Source: Vibrio kanaloae (GTDB lineage: Bacteria; Pseudomonadota; Gammaproteobacteria; Enterobacterales; Vibrionaceae). From it: DNA of 64,000 nucleotides. Of the stretch, positions 55,943 to 63,945 are shown one piece after another (position 1 is the stretch's first letter; every line of letters starts with the position of its first letter). Location of the stretch: positions 620,001 to 684,000 of the forward strand of contig NZ_AP025497.1 of NCBI RefSeq assembly GCF_024347535.1, given 5' to 3'. The notes beneath the pieces are model-generated. The model had not been told where the DNA came from, did not search any database, and saw nothing but the letters and a program-made list of their open reading frames with translations. The position numbers were made by a program, and so were the translations under genes.

Positions 55943-56914
55943 ATGGAACTACTAAATATCGAAGTTTGGAAGCAGGCGTTAGCAGAGTTCGGAATAAGCT
56001 CTCAGATGGTTATTTATGCGATGATTTTATTTACGACTGTTTTGTTCACATTGACCATTGGTTTTCTGTTGTTAGGTGCTAGATCTCCTTTAGATAAGAA
56101 ACTTAAACAAATATCAGCAGAGGGAAATTCTAACTCTAGAAAGCAGTATGATTTCTCCAATACGTTAGAATCACTTAGCCCTTTTATTGGTAAAGGGAAT
56201 AAAAGGGACAATGAAACTTACTCCGAAAAATTAATGCATGCCGGGTTCCATGAGAAAAGTGCGTTATCTGTTTTCTATGCGTTGAAAGTTTTGTCTAGCT
56301 TGATGGGTATTGTGGCTGCTTTTATGGTTTATTACCTATCATTAGGTGGTAGTTATAATACCTTATTAATTATGACTTGCGTATTTCTCGGCACATTTAC
56401 TCCTAATATTATGTTGAGCAAATTACAAAAAGAACGTCAAAAGAAAATTAGAAACGGTGTTCCTGATGCGCTTGACCTTCTGGTTGTTTGTACTGAATCT
56501 GGACTTGGCTTCAATGCCGCTCTTGGGAGAGTGGCTTCGGAGCTCTATGTTTCTCAGCCAGAATTGGCCGATGAATTGGAAACGGTTTTTGCCAAAATAC
56601 AAGCTGGTGTCACGATGCCCGATGCTCTTAGGCAGTTCATCGAACGCACAGGTTTGGTCGAACTAGAAGGCCTAGTTTCTCTGCTTTCACATGCTTCACG
56701 CATGGGGGGAAGTTTAGCGCAAACGCTTCGTGATTATACGGAAGATTTTCGAGATAAACGTCAGCAAGCTGCTGAAGAAATAGCGGCGAAAATACCGACC
56801 AAGATGCTATTCCCAATGCTGATATTTATTTGGCCTTGTTTTTTCATTGTTGCACTTGGTCCTGGACTACTGATCGTAATGGACGCATTAAGTGCGCCTG
56901 GAGCAAGTTTATGA
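55943..56914 (+). CDS. tadC: Tad inner-membrane protein TadC
   Basis: 323-residue second T2SSF platform protein, three bases after tadB. Core motifs are GVPDALDLLVVCTESGLGFNAAL and LLSHASRMGGSLAQTLRDY, followed by a C-terminal membrane segment (about 290-312). The stop TGA overlaps the tadD start codon (ATGA). Confidence 0.94.
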   Translation: MELLNIEVWKQALAEFGISSQMVIYAMILFTTVLFTLTIGFLLLGARSPLDKKLKQISAEGNSNSRKQYDFSNTLESLSPFIGKGNKRDNETYSEKLMHAGFHEKSALSVFYALKVLSSLMGIVAAFMVYYLSLGGSYNTLLIMTCVFLGTFTPNIMLSKLQKERQKKIRNGVPDALDLLVVCTESGLGFNAALGRVASELYVSQPELADELETVFAKIQAGVTMPDALRQFIERTGLVELEGLVSLLSHASRMGGSLAQTLRDYTEDFRDKRQQAAEEIAAKIPTKMLFPMLIFIWPCFFIVALGPGLLIVMDALSAPGASL

Positions 56915-57915
56915 TGTTTTATAACAAGTCTATTTTATTACTGTTACCGTTATTGCTGCTTGGTTGTGCTTCCTCAGATGAACCAACGAATCAATTTGAC
57001 GCCGAGCTGTATTCGGGTAAGCCAATTGACACTTTAACCAGTGACGCTCCACCAGTCAGTGAGAAAGAAGCAATCATGCGTGGTGATGTTGCCCTGCGAG
57101 ATAACAATATTGATTTGGCTTTGTATGAATATATACGTTCTCTGTCTTTCCCAAAAAAAGAGTTCCATGACAAAACTCTGTTTACTATCGGCCAAATTCA
57201 TTCAACTAGAGGCAATTATGCGTTGGCCGAGAAGGCTTACCTAGCAGCGTTAGATTTTAATCCTGCGCATACTGACGTATTGGAGCAATTAGGTGTTTTG
57301 TATACAAAGCAACGCCGTACAGATGAAGGTCGAAGCTATTTTTTTAAAGCGATTAATGCAGATCAAGTTCGTTTAAAAAGCAGTGAAACTATCCAAAACT
57401 ACCAAGCGTTGAGTCAAAGTGAAGTGGCGAGTTTGAAGGTAGACAGTATGTCTCCAGCATTGGCTTATATGGGAATTGGTGTGTTGGAAGATGTTGACGG
57501 AAAGCATCAGATCGCACAAGAGTACTTTAAAAAATCACTGACGATAGACAAAAGCTCAGTCAAAGCTTTGTTGAATATGGGTTACTCCCACTACATGTAT
57601 GGTAACTACAAGGAAGCGTATCAATATACTCGCTCAGCTTTGGAGATAGAGCCAAACAATGAAAAAGCTCAGAACAACCTTGCGCTGATTTACCTTGCAT
57701 CAGGAGACATAAAAAAGGCAACCAATGTATTTATGAGGCATATGGAAGTGTCGGAGGCGTTGAATAATGTGGGGTACTTCTTAATCCTGCAAGGAAAACC
57801 TGCTGAAGCTGTTCCTTATTTACAGCAAGCCATCGATAAGAAACCTTCTTACTACAAGGTAGCCAACGAGAACCTGAATAGAGCACTAGCTGAAGTGAGA
57901 GAAATGGAACAATAG
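56911..57915 (+). CDS. tadD: TPR lipoprotein TadD
   Basis: 334-residue lipoprotein with signal peptide and lipobox LLGC (near residue 18) and at least five tetratricopeptide repeats (GNYALAEKAYLAALDFNPAH, GNYKEAYQYTRSALEIEPNN and others). TadD is thought to act like a pilotin for the secretin. The start ATG 56911 overlaps tadC by four bases; the next ATG (56914) is equally possible. A longer in-frame start inside tadC is rejected. It is the last standard Tad gene here. Confidence 0.93.
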   Translation: MMFYNKSILLLLPLLLLGCASSDEPTNQFDAELYSGKPIDTLTSDAPPVSEKEAIMRGDVALRDNNIDLALYEYIRSLSFPKKEFHDKTLFTIGQIHSTRGNYALAEKAYLAALDFNPAHTDVLEQLGVLYTKQRRTDEGRSYFFKAINADQVRLKSSETIQNYQALSQSEVASLKVDSMSPALAYMGIGVLEDVDGKHQIAQEYFKKSLTIDKSSVKALLNMGYSHYMYGNYKEAYQYTRSALEIEPNNEKAQNNLALIYLASGDIKKATNVFMRHMEVSEALNNVGYFLILQGKPAEAVPYLQQAIDKKPSYYKVANENLNRALAEVREMEQ

Positions 57916-57933
57916 TGGTTTGATTTTGGCTTA

Positions 57934-59715
57934 ATGAAAAGGATATTCATATTGCCTAAAAGTGAAAGCTTCAATAGAGATATCATTGTAATTTCTGTCT
58001 TTTGGCTAGTTTGTGCCACTGTCATATTTTTTAATAAATGGGAGAGTGTTTCAGCTCTTAACCTGAATGACAATGACGACTATATGCGTTTTGTTCAGTT
58101 TCAGGAATGGATGACAACTGGTCGTTGGTATCTGGAGCCAATGACTGACTTTAACGCTGATGATGGTCTTATTATTCATTGGTCACGATTTCCTGACTTA
58201 ATGTTATCGTTAGTGGCTTTTCCACTGTTATTTCTGGTTGATGATAATCTTGCTTATGCTATTTCAATCTCTGTTGTTCCATTGTTTTATTTATTGCTAT
58301 ATGTGTTGGCATGCTTTTACTTATGCGAGCATTACTTTGGGAGAAAGTATCGATTTATAAGTATGATGTTTTCTGTATCTTCCCCTACAATTATTCATTT
58401 CTTGCCTGGTGCTATTGACCATCATAATATTCAACTTATTTTAGCTTCTCTCTTTTTATCTATAACACCTATCAAGATTATCGATCTTAAACAATCATGG
58501 CGTGTCTATATTCAATCTTTTTTTCTGTCTCTATCTTTATGGACTGGGATGGATAATATATTGTTATTTATGGTTTTCTTTATTTTTTATACAGTGTATT
58601 GCTGTTTTTTTTGCCGAGAGTGGTTTGGTTATGTATCTAAGTTATACGCTACTTGTTCGTTTTTGGTCGCTTGTGCACTTTTATTGAATAGACCTTATGA
58701 TGAGTTTTTTGTTTTTAAATATGATGAAATCTCATTTATTCTCATCATTCTTTTTGTTAGTGGTTGGGTGTTTGTCAATGTTTACAACCGATTGACTAAT
58801 CAGAGAAAAAGCTTCATTCAAAGGTTTTCATTGTTTGTTATTCTCGGTTTAATGTGTTTACTTCCGGTTGTTATTCTTTACCCCTCACTCACTAGTGCTT
58901 TGTTTATTGATTACCCTCCGATACTAAAGCTGTATTGGCTTGATCAAGTTGCCGAAGCTAAATCGATCGCAAGGTATATTACGAGTCACGGTTTTTTCTC
59001 TATAGAAAATTACGCATTACTTGTTATTCCTGCCACTTTATACCCACTTTTTAAGTACAAAAATGACCACTGCACAATTTTGTATCTTATATTTATGTTT
59101 AACCTAGCCCTTGCGATTTTTTGGCAGATTAGGGTCATGAGGTTGTGTTTTGTGTTAGCGGCCCCTCTCCAAGCGTATGTTGTTCTTCAGTTAGCCGATT
59201 ACATTCGTTCCTCAATCATAAAAGCTACCGTTATTTTTTCTGGTGCACCGTTAGCAGTAGCGGTTGTCATTCTTACATTGTCGCCAACAGAGGGGATTAC
59301 AACTACTCTTGATGAAGAGGAAGAATCGCTGAATATCTATAGCGTGTTAAAAAATAACGATATAAGTTCGAAAACCATTCTCTCAGGGATAGAAACTGGG
59401 GCTCCCGTATTGGCAAAGACGAATAACCGTATTATTGCAGCTCCTTATCATCGAAATATTATAGGTAACCAATTTTTAATTGAAGTCATGTTAGAGGAGG
59501 ACATGCTTCTGGCAAGAAACAAAATAATAGATAAAAAGGTTGATTATATATTGATCGGTAATGACTCTCATTTGTCTCTCCTTAAGGAGTCTGGAAGTGA
59601 TGACTCTTTAATTCGGAGGCTTCATGGGGATAACATTCCGGCTTGGCTAGACGTTACATACGATGGTATTGAGGATGGCTACCGAGTTTTTAAAGTAAGG
59701 AGTGAGCATGAATAA
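57934..59715 (+). CDS. GT-C fold membrane glycosyltransferase-like protein
   Basis: 593-residue membrane protein with about a dozen hydrophobic segments and a soluble C-terminal domain from about residue 465. Acidic loop motifs DNDDYMR (46-52), HWSRFPD (82-88) and DHHN (162-165) have the places expected for GT-C enzymes that use polyprenyl-phosphate sugars, such as oligosaccharyltransferases and protein mannosyltransferases. A conserved-looking APYHRN lies near 505. I recall similar proteins in alphaproteobacteria, annotated as hypothetical. It is 18 bases after tadD and overlaps the next GT2 gene by eight bases. Substrate and acceptor are unknown; Tad pilins are the natural suspects. Confidence 0.75.
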   Translation: MKRIFILPKSESFNRDIIVISVFWLVCATVIFFNKWESVSALNLNDNDDYMRFVQFQEWMTTGRWYLEPMTDFNADDGLIIHWSRFPDLMLSLVAFPLLFLVDDNLAYAISISVVPLFYLLLYVLACFYLCEHYFGRKYRFISMMFSVSSPTIIHFLPGAIDHHNIQLILASLFLSITPIKIIDLKQSWRVYIQSFFLSLSLWTGMDNILLFMVFFIFYTVYCCFFCREWFGYVSKLYATCSFLVACALLLNRPYDEFFVFKYDEISFILIILFVSGWVFVNVYNRLTNQRKSFIQRFSLFVILGLMCLLPVVILYPSLTSALFIDYPPILKLYWLDQVAEAKSIARYITSHGFFSIENYALLVIPATLYPLFKYKNDHCTILYLIFMFNLALAIFWQIRVMRLCFVLAAPLQAYVVLQLADYIRSSIIKATVIFSGAPLAVAVVILTLSPTEGITTTLDEEEESLNIYSVLKNNDISSKTILSGIETGAPVLAKTNNRIIAAPYHRNIIGNQFLIEVMLEEDMLLARNKIIDKKVDYILIGNDSHLSLLKESGSDDSLIRRLHGDNIPAWLDVTYDGIEDGYRVFKVRSEHE

Positions 59716-60637
59716 ACAGAAAGTTGCAATATTACTCCCATGCTATAACGAAGCTGGAGCCATTGGCGAAACGGTTACGTCTTTTCAACAAGCCTTGCCT
59801 CATGCATCCGTTTATGTTTACGACAACAACTCAACCGACAATACGGTAAACGAGGCGTTACAAGCCGGGGCGATTGTGCGACATGAGCCTCGCCAAGGTA
59901 AAGGGGAGGTTGTGAGGCGGATGTTCTCTGATATCGACGCTGATATCTATGTGATGGCTGATGGTGATGACACTTACGATGCGTCAGTATGTCCAGCGTT
60001 GATCGAGCAATTGAAGACTGAAAAGCTTGATATGATTATTGGAAGCCGAGAACGAACTTCAATGGCCTACCCCAAAGGGCATATTTTTGGGAATAAGATG
60101 TTTTCATCACTGATTAATTTAGCATTCAATGCTCAGTTGAATGATGTGTTTTCTGGTTATCGAATAATGAGTCATCGATTTGTTAAAACTGCACCTATCT
60201 TCAGCGATGGTTTCCAAATAGAAACAGAACTTACCGTGCATGCACTACATCATAATATGTCCATTAAAGAAGTATCGACTCAGTATCACTCAAGGCCTGA
60301 AGGTACAACCAGCAAACTCAATACACTGAGTGATGGTCTCAAGATCCTAAACTTTATCTTGTTTTTATTGAGGGATGTAAAGCCGATGTTTTTCTTTGGT
60401 GTATTGTCTATGTTGCTTTGTGTCATCTCATTGAGCTTGGGGATTCCTGTTATTTTAGATTTTGTTGATACCGGGCTAGTCGAAAGGGTGCCCACTGCGA
60501 TTTTGTCTAGCTCTATTGCGTTAATTGCGGTGATGTCTTTTTTTTGCGGTTTGATACTCGACAATGTATCACGTGGCAGGCGAGAGATGAGAGTACTCTC
60601 TATATTAAAAGTAGGGGATAACAAACCAACTGAATAA
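59708..60637 (+). CDS. GT2 polyprenyl-phosphate sugar synthase (GtrB/DPM1 type)
   Basis: 309-residue family 2 glycosyltransferase. The N-terminal catalytic domain has LPCYNEAGAIGE, DNNSTDNT and the metal-binding DGDD at 85-88, then SGYRIMSHRF with acceptor-site residues. Two hydrophobic segments (about 225-250 and 265-285) end the protein, as in GtrB and ArnC. Such enzymes load a sugar onto undecaprenyl phosphate for a GT-C partner, which is the gene just upstream; the two overlap by ATGAATAA. AAGGAG lies five bases before ATG 59708. Which sugar is used cannot be read. Confidence 0.88.
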   Translation: MNKQKVAILLPCYNEAGAIGETVTSFQQALPHASVYVYDNNSTDNTVNEALQAGAIVRHEPRQGKGEVVRRMFSDIDADIYVMADGDDTYDASVCPALIEQLKTEKLDMIIGSRERTSMAYPKGHIFGNKMFSSLINLAFNAQLNDVFSGYRIMSHRFVKTAPIFSDGFQIETELTVHALHHNMSIKEVSTQYHSRPEGTTSKLNTLSDGLKILNFILFLLRDVKPMFFFGVLSMLLCVISLSLGIPVILDFVDTGLVERVPTAILSSSIALIAVMSFFCGLILDNVSRGRREMRVLSILKVGDNKPTE

Positions 60638-60762
60638 AGTGTATTCATGAGAACAAACTTGAATGAAGTTCAGGAATAGCTTGAGTATTTAGATCGTTTT
60701 ATTGATGAATATGATGAGCGTAAGAAGTCATTGGTTGACATCTTACGCTTACAAGATAGCAA
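60638..60762. other. End of the Tad locus: hairpin and short broken ORF
   Basis: GCGTAAGA (60718-60725) and TCTTACGC (60741-60748) with inner TCA/TGA form a hairpin, without T-runs. In the plus direction an ORF begins at ATG 60648, stops after 10 codons, and is then open again through a charged stretch (YLDRFIDEYDERKK). It may be a decayed gene end or chance. Confidence 0.4.
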
Positions 60763-61905
60763 CTATAATCCAGTAATAAAACCAAACAACATGAATGCCC
60801 CGACTAGACCAACGATAGATAGTTTGACTGATTTCAATAGCCAAATACCAACAATGATCAGAGCGAAGTCTAAGCCGCTGCTCACCGCACTAGTGAAAAT
60901 GGGCTGATATAGAGCCGCAAGCAGCAAACCAACAACGGCCGCATTTACCCCCGAAAGTGCACCCGCCACCATAGGTTTACTCGCAATTGCTTGCCAATTC
61001 TTCAGTACGCCCAGTAGCAATAAAAAGCCAGGTAAGAACACGGCAATCGTTGCTAGCAGTGCACCTGTAATTGGCGCTGATGGCATTAATACATAACCTA
61101 GGTAAGTGGCTAATGTAAACATTGGTCCTGGGACCGCTTGTGCCGCGGCATAGCCGGTTAAGAATGCATCTTGCGATAGTTGATCGCCAATACCATTTTG
61201 TAGTAAAGGAAGAACTACGTGACCGCCACCGAATACCAAACTGCCTGCTTGGTAGAACTGGCCAAACACTTCAATGCCCTGAGAGTATGCGCTGAACAGA
61301 GGAAGGCAAACTAATAGGGCGACGAAAATAACGAGCGGTGTTATGGATATTTTGTGTGTCGATGGAACCGTCCTTAGCTTTTGCGAGGTTAAGAACTTAC
61401 TGCCAACGGTCGCTGCAAATAGAAGCACTAAAACTTGAGGCCAGATCCCTGGAACCAACAGCAGCACGATAGCAGTAATCACACATAAGGCAGTCGCTAC
61501 CTTCGATTGGCAAAAGTTCTTATACATGCCAAACGTTGCATCAGCCACAACCACAACCGCAAGTAATTTCAAACCGTGAATGATTGAATTGAACAGTGGC
61601 GCTTCCAATAACTGATTGCTCACTAAAGCCAATATCAGCATCAGGATGACAGATGGGGATGTGAAGCCGACAAAGGCGGCAATAGCACCAGTCAAGCCAC
61701 CTTTCTTGTAGCCAACCGCAAAGCCAACTTGGCTTGAACCTGGGCCGGGTAGAAACTGGCTGAGAGCAACAATTTGTCCATACTCTTCGTCAGATAACCA
61801 ATTCAGTTTCTCAACAAAGGTGTTACGGAAGTAGCCAATATGTGCCGCTGGTCCACCAAAGCTAATCCAGCCAAGCAAGAAAAAAGTTTTAAAAATTGAA
61901 AGCAT
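60763..61905 (-). CDS. chrA: Chromate transporter family protein (ChrA)
   Basis: 380-residue membrane protein made of two related halves, each with the CHR signature: FFLLGWISFGGPAAHIGYFR at the N terminus with ALSQFLPGPGSSQVGFAVGY, and the second half with GSLVFGGGHVVLPLL and AAQAVPGPMFTLATYLGY. About ten membrane segments. Family members export chromate in exchange for or by analogy to sulfate; many chromosomal ones have unproven substrates. It is divergent from a LysR gene. Confidence 0.93.
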   Translation of the reverse strand: MLSIFKTFFLLGWISFGGPAAHIGYFRNTFVEKLNWLSDEEYGQIVALSQFLPGPGSSQVGFAVGYKKGGLTGAIAAFVGFTSPSVILMLILALVSNQLLEAPLFNSIIHGLKLLAVVVVADATFGMYKNFCQSKVATALCVITAIVLLLVPGIWPQVLVLLFAATVGSKFLTSQKLRTVPSTHKISITPLVIFVALLVCLPLFSAYSQGIEVFGQFYQAGSLVFGGGHVVLPLLQNGIGDQLSQDAFLTGYAAAQAVPGPMFTLATYLGYVLMPSAPITGALLATIAVFLPGFLLLLGVLKNWQAIASKPMVAGALSGVNAAVVGLLLAALYQPIFTSAVSSGLDFALIIVGIWLLKSVKLSIVGLVGAFMLFGFITGL

Positions 61906-62006
61906 GATCGATTCCAGATGAAGGTTTAGCGTAATTTAGGTGCAGTTGGATTATGATTCAAATTAATTATTTTAATTATAATTATTAATGAAATGGGTTT
62001 GGATGT
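61906..62006. promoter_or_regulatory. chrA-LysR divergent promoter region
   Basis: 101 bases, strongly AT-rich, with nested repeats of AATTAATTATTTTAATTAT-like sequence at about 61959-61988. T-N11-A motifs that a LysR regulator could bind are frequent, but no single site stands out. Confidence 0.4.
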
Positions 62007-62936
62007 ATGGCTGATTTTAACTGGAAAGGTATTGACCTTAACCTGCTGATTGCACTGCAGGCATTGCATAAAACCAACAGTGTAAGCAAGGCTGCGGAGC
62101 GTTGTTACGTTAGCCAGTCTGCAATGAGTCATAGTCTACAAAGATTACGAAAGCTGTTTGATGACCCTTTGTTTGAACGTGTTGGAAGTAGGATGGAAGC
62201 GACTGAGCGAGCCATTGAATTATCAAGCACCGTCGATGTGTTGCTTAAGACTATTCAATCTGAGGTTCTGTTGTCTAAAAGGTTCGAAGTTGATAGTTAT
62301 AAAGGCAGTTGGAAAATAGGGCTTACCGATTACGCGGAACAGATGTTCGGTCCAATGATCTTCGATTTTATTAAGCAAGCTTCGCCACGCTCTCAAGTCG
62401 CATTTTTTAACGTTAATCGAACCAATTATCAGCAGGTGTTTGAAGAGTCTAAGCTAGATATTGCGATAGGCTGTTTTGGTGAAGCACCTAAATTGTATGG
62501 CACTGAACTTCTCTACACCGAGCAACATGTCTGCTTGCTAGATGAATCTGTTTTGGATGTTGAACAGCCTATATCACTGCAATCATTTGTTTCTGTGGAG
62601 CACGCTTTAGTGTCTTCTAACGGATCGCTAAAAACGGCGGTTGATACCAAGTTGGCCGAATTGGGTTACACAAGAAAAGTGGCAATTGCATCGAGTAACT
62701 TTTTAACAGTAAAGCGATTGATTAGTGGAAGAAAGCTATTGTGTATTGTGCCTAAATTAGTCGCTAGAAATGCCCCTGATGTTGATAGCTCACTGATAGC
62801 AATCGCTCCGCCGATAGATGTCCCAGATTTCGATATCCAGCTTGTTTACCGTAAGGGAAAAGAATTAGACGATAAGCACACTCACTTAAGAAAAGTAATC
62901 ACCCAAGCGGTTGAAATTGTTATTGCTGACAAATGA
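62007..62936 (+). CDS. LysR-family transcriptional regulator beside chrA
   Basis: 309-residue LysR regulator. The N-terminal HTH (about 10-70) reads LNLLIALQALHKTNSVSKAA then RCYVSQSAMSHSLQRLRKLF and DPLFERVG, typical of the NodD/LeuO-type branch. The effector domain follows (about 90-305). Divergent arrangement with chrA suggests it controls that transporter and itself. The inducer is unknown. Confidence 0.92.
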   Translation: MADFNWKGIDLNLLIALQALHKTNSVSKAAERCYVSQSAMSHSLQRLRKLFDDPLFERVGSRMEATERAIELSSTVDVLLKTIQSEVLLSKRFEVDSYKGSWKIGLTDYAEQMFGPMIFDFIKQASPRSQVAFFNVNRTNYQQVFEESKLDIAIGCFGEAPKLYGTELLYTEQHVCLLDESVLDVEQPISLQSFVSVEHALVSSNGSLKTAVDTKLAELGYTRKVAIASSNFLTVKRLISGRKLLCIVPKLVARNAPDVDSSLIAIAPPIDVPDFDIQLVYRKGKELDDKHTHLRKVITQAVEIVIADK

Positions 62937-62957
62937 TTGATGATGAGTTCTTTCTGA

Positions 62958-63050
62958 TCAGGTAGCACTATTAAGTGCCAAAGCGCATCTTGGGTACTCA
63001 ATGCCCACAAAGACAATTATGCCACGTTCAGTGAGATCTGCGCTTTTCAT
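62958..63050 (-). CDS. Possible 30-residue peptide
   Basis: ORF from ATG 63050 with AAAGG seven bases upstream. The product (MKSADLTERGIIVFVGIEYP and ten more residues) resembles nothing known. Such short ORFs occur by chance, so this is a weak call; it could also be a relic of a longer gene. Confidence 0.2.
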   Translation of the reverse strand: MKSADLTERGIIVFVGIEYPRCALALNSAT

Positions 63051-63304
63051 GTCTTACCTTTGCATTAAAGGGAGGTATAAGTCTTGGTCATTGAAGTGGC
63101 TAATCTCCCAAGGTGAAGTAGCAGACTGTAGCTAAGATCTCTAAGTAGGTGTATATATTGTACCGAACTTCATGAGGCACAAAATAATTAACAATTAGCG
63201 TTACCGGAGCCGTGAACCCAACATAATATAAAATCAGTTTGTTTCTTCTAAACTTATGAAGTAAAGCAACAATAAGTTTGATTGTTCTTTGTGAGGAGCG
63301 GGTT

Positions 63305-63370
63305 ATGCGGTTGTCGTCTCTGAATCCATGTTACCCCTCATCAAGATTTCCTATCATGATTAAAGGTTAG
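63305..63370 (+). CDS. Possible 21-residue peptide
   Basis: ATG 63305 has a good ribosome site (GAGGAG, six to eight bases upstream). The product is MRLSSLNPCYPSSRFPIMIK plus Gly. Its stop is five bases before the TTG of the next small ORF. Upstream, AAACTTAT and ATAAGTTT could form a hairpin. It could be a leader peptide or chance. Confidence 0.3.
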   Translation: MRLSSLNPCYPSSRFPIMIKG

Positions 63371-63375
63371 TTCAT

Positions 63376-63549
63376 TTGGACTGGTTTTCTACTTTAGGCT
63401 CATTTGCTATTACAAAAATAAACGAAATAATTCCTTCCATTTTTCACAATCCGACTATACTTAGATTACGACTCAAAGCAGTCGTAGATAATAGGCTTTT
63501 TGATTTACCGAAGTATAAAAAATGGTTTATATCTGATAGGTATAGATAA
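63376..63549 (+). CDS. Possible 57-residue basic protein
   Basis: ORF from TTG 63376, open for 57 codons. The product has a hydrophobic, Ile/Phe/Leu-rich N-terminal half (DWFSTLGSFAITKINEIIPS) and a basic, aromatic C-terminal half (FDLPKYKKWFISDRYR). The amino acid mix looks protein-like, but no family is recognised. It overlaps the candidate small RNA; the two readings compete. Confidence 0.3.
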   Translation: MDWFSTLGSFAITKINEIIPSIFHNPTILRLRLKAVVDNRLFDLPKYKKWFISDRYR

Positions 63550-63612
63550 AAACTCTACCAGGCTAAACGGACTTAGTTGGTCTTAAAGCGCTAGATCCCC
63601 CTAGCGCTTTTT
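63467..63612 (+). ncRNA. Candidate small RNA
   Basis: A TATACT box (63456-63461) predicts a start near 63467. The transcript would open with the hairpin TACGACT-caaagc-AGTCGTA (63467-63486), hold a middle hairpin ACCA-gg-CTAA-acggac-TTAG-t-TGGT, and end at a perfect intrinsic terminator, in all about 146 bases. The -35 box is poor and the same bases contain a 57-codon ORF, so this is tentative. Confidence 0.35.
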
Positions 63613-63614
63613 CT
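63585..63614. terminator. Strong terminator in the 1-kb gap
   Basis: AAAGCGCTAG-atcccc-CTAGCGCTTT, a perfect ten-base stem followed by more Ts. Something is transcribed into it: the LysR gene lies 650 bases upstream, so a small gene in the gap is more likely. Confidence 0.9.
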
Positions 63615-63945
63615 TTTCTGTTTGACTCTGGTGACTGACCTTTGATTAACGATCTTCTGTGACCGATATATATTCAGCTTATCTACTTATAATAAGACGT
63701 TGCTAGGCCTGTTTCCGCTTCTTCCGAATGCTCACCACAAATCAGCGAAGCGATCAATGAGGTTAGAAATTCAAGTCTAAAAACGATTAGCGACATGAAT
63801 TCTTCCAAGCTATTTTAGCGACCTAACCCCTATGTGAAGACTAATTACTCTGTTAGGAAATAAAGTTCTGTACAAATACTTTATGTGAATTTATATTCAA
63901 ATTTAATTTATATTTATTCTTTTATTTTAGGGTTAAGGTGTACCT

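Larger units (their letters stand above)
62937..63945. other. 1-kb region without a large gene
   Basis: No ORF of normal size is open on either strand. It holds a 30-codon minus-strand ORF (62958-63050), two adjacent small plus-strand ORFs (63305-63370 and 63376-63549) and a strong terminator (63585-63612). The last 330 bases before the next gene are AT-rich, with no feature I can support apart from the leader of that gene. It may hold a small RNA gene or be the remains of decayed genes. Confidence 0.6.

Noticed and set aside
44257..60762. Prophage, integron or transposon carrying the Tad locus
   Set aside because: No integrase, transposase, attachment repeat or tRNA was found at either edge, so the block is described only as a probable accessory region.
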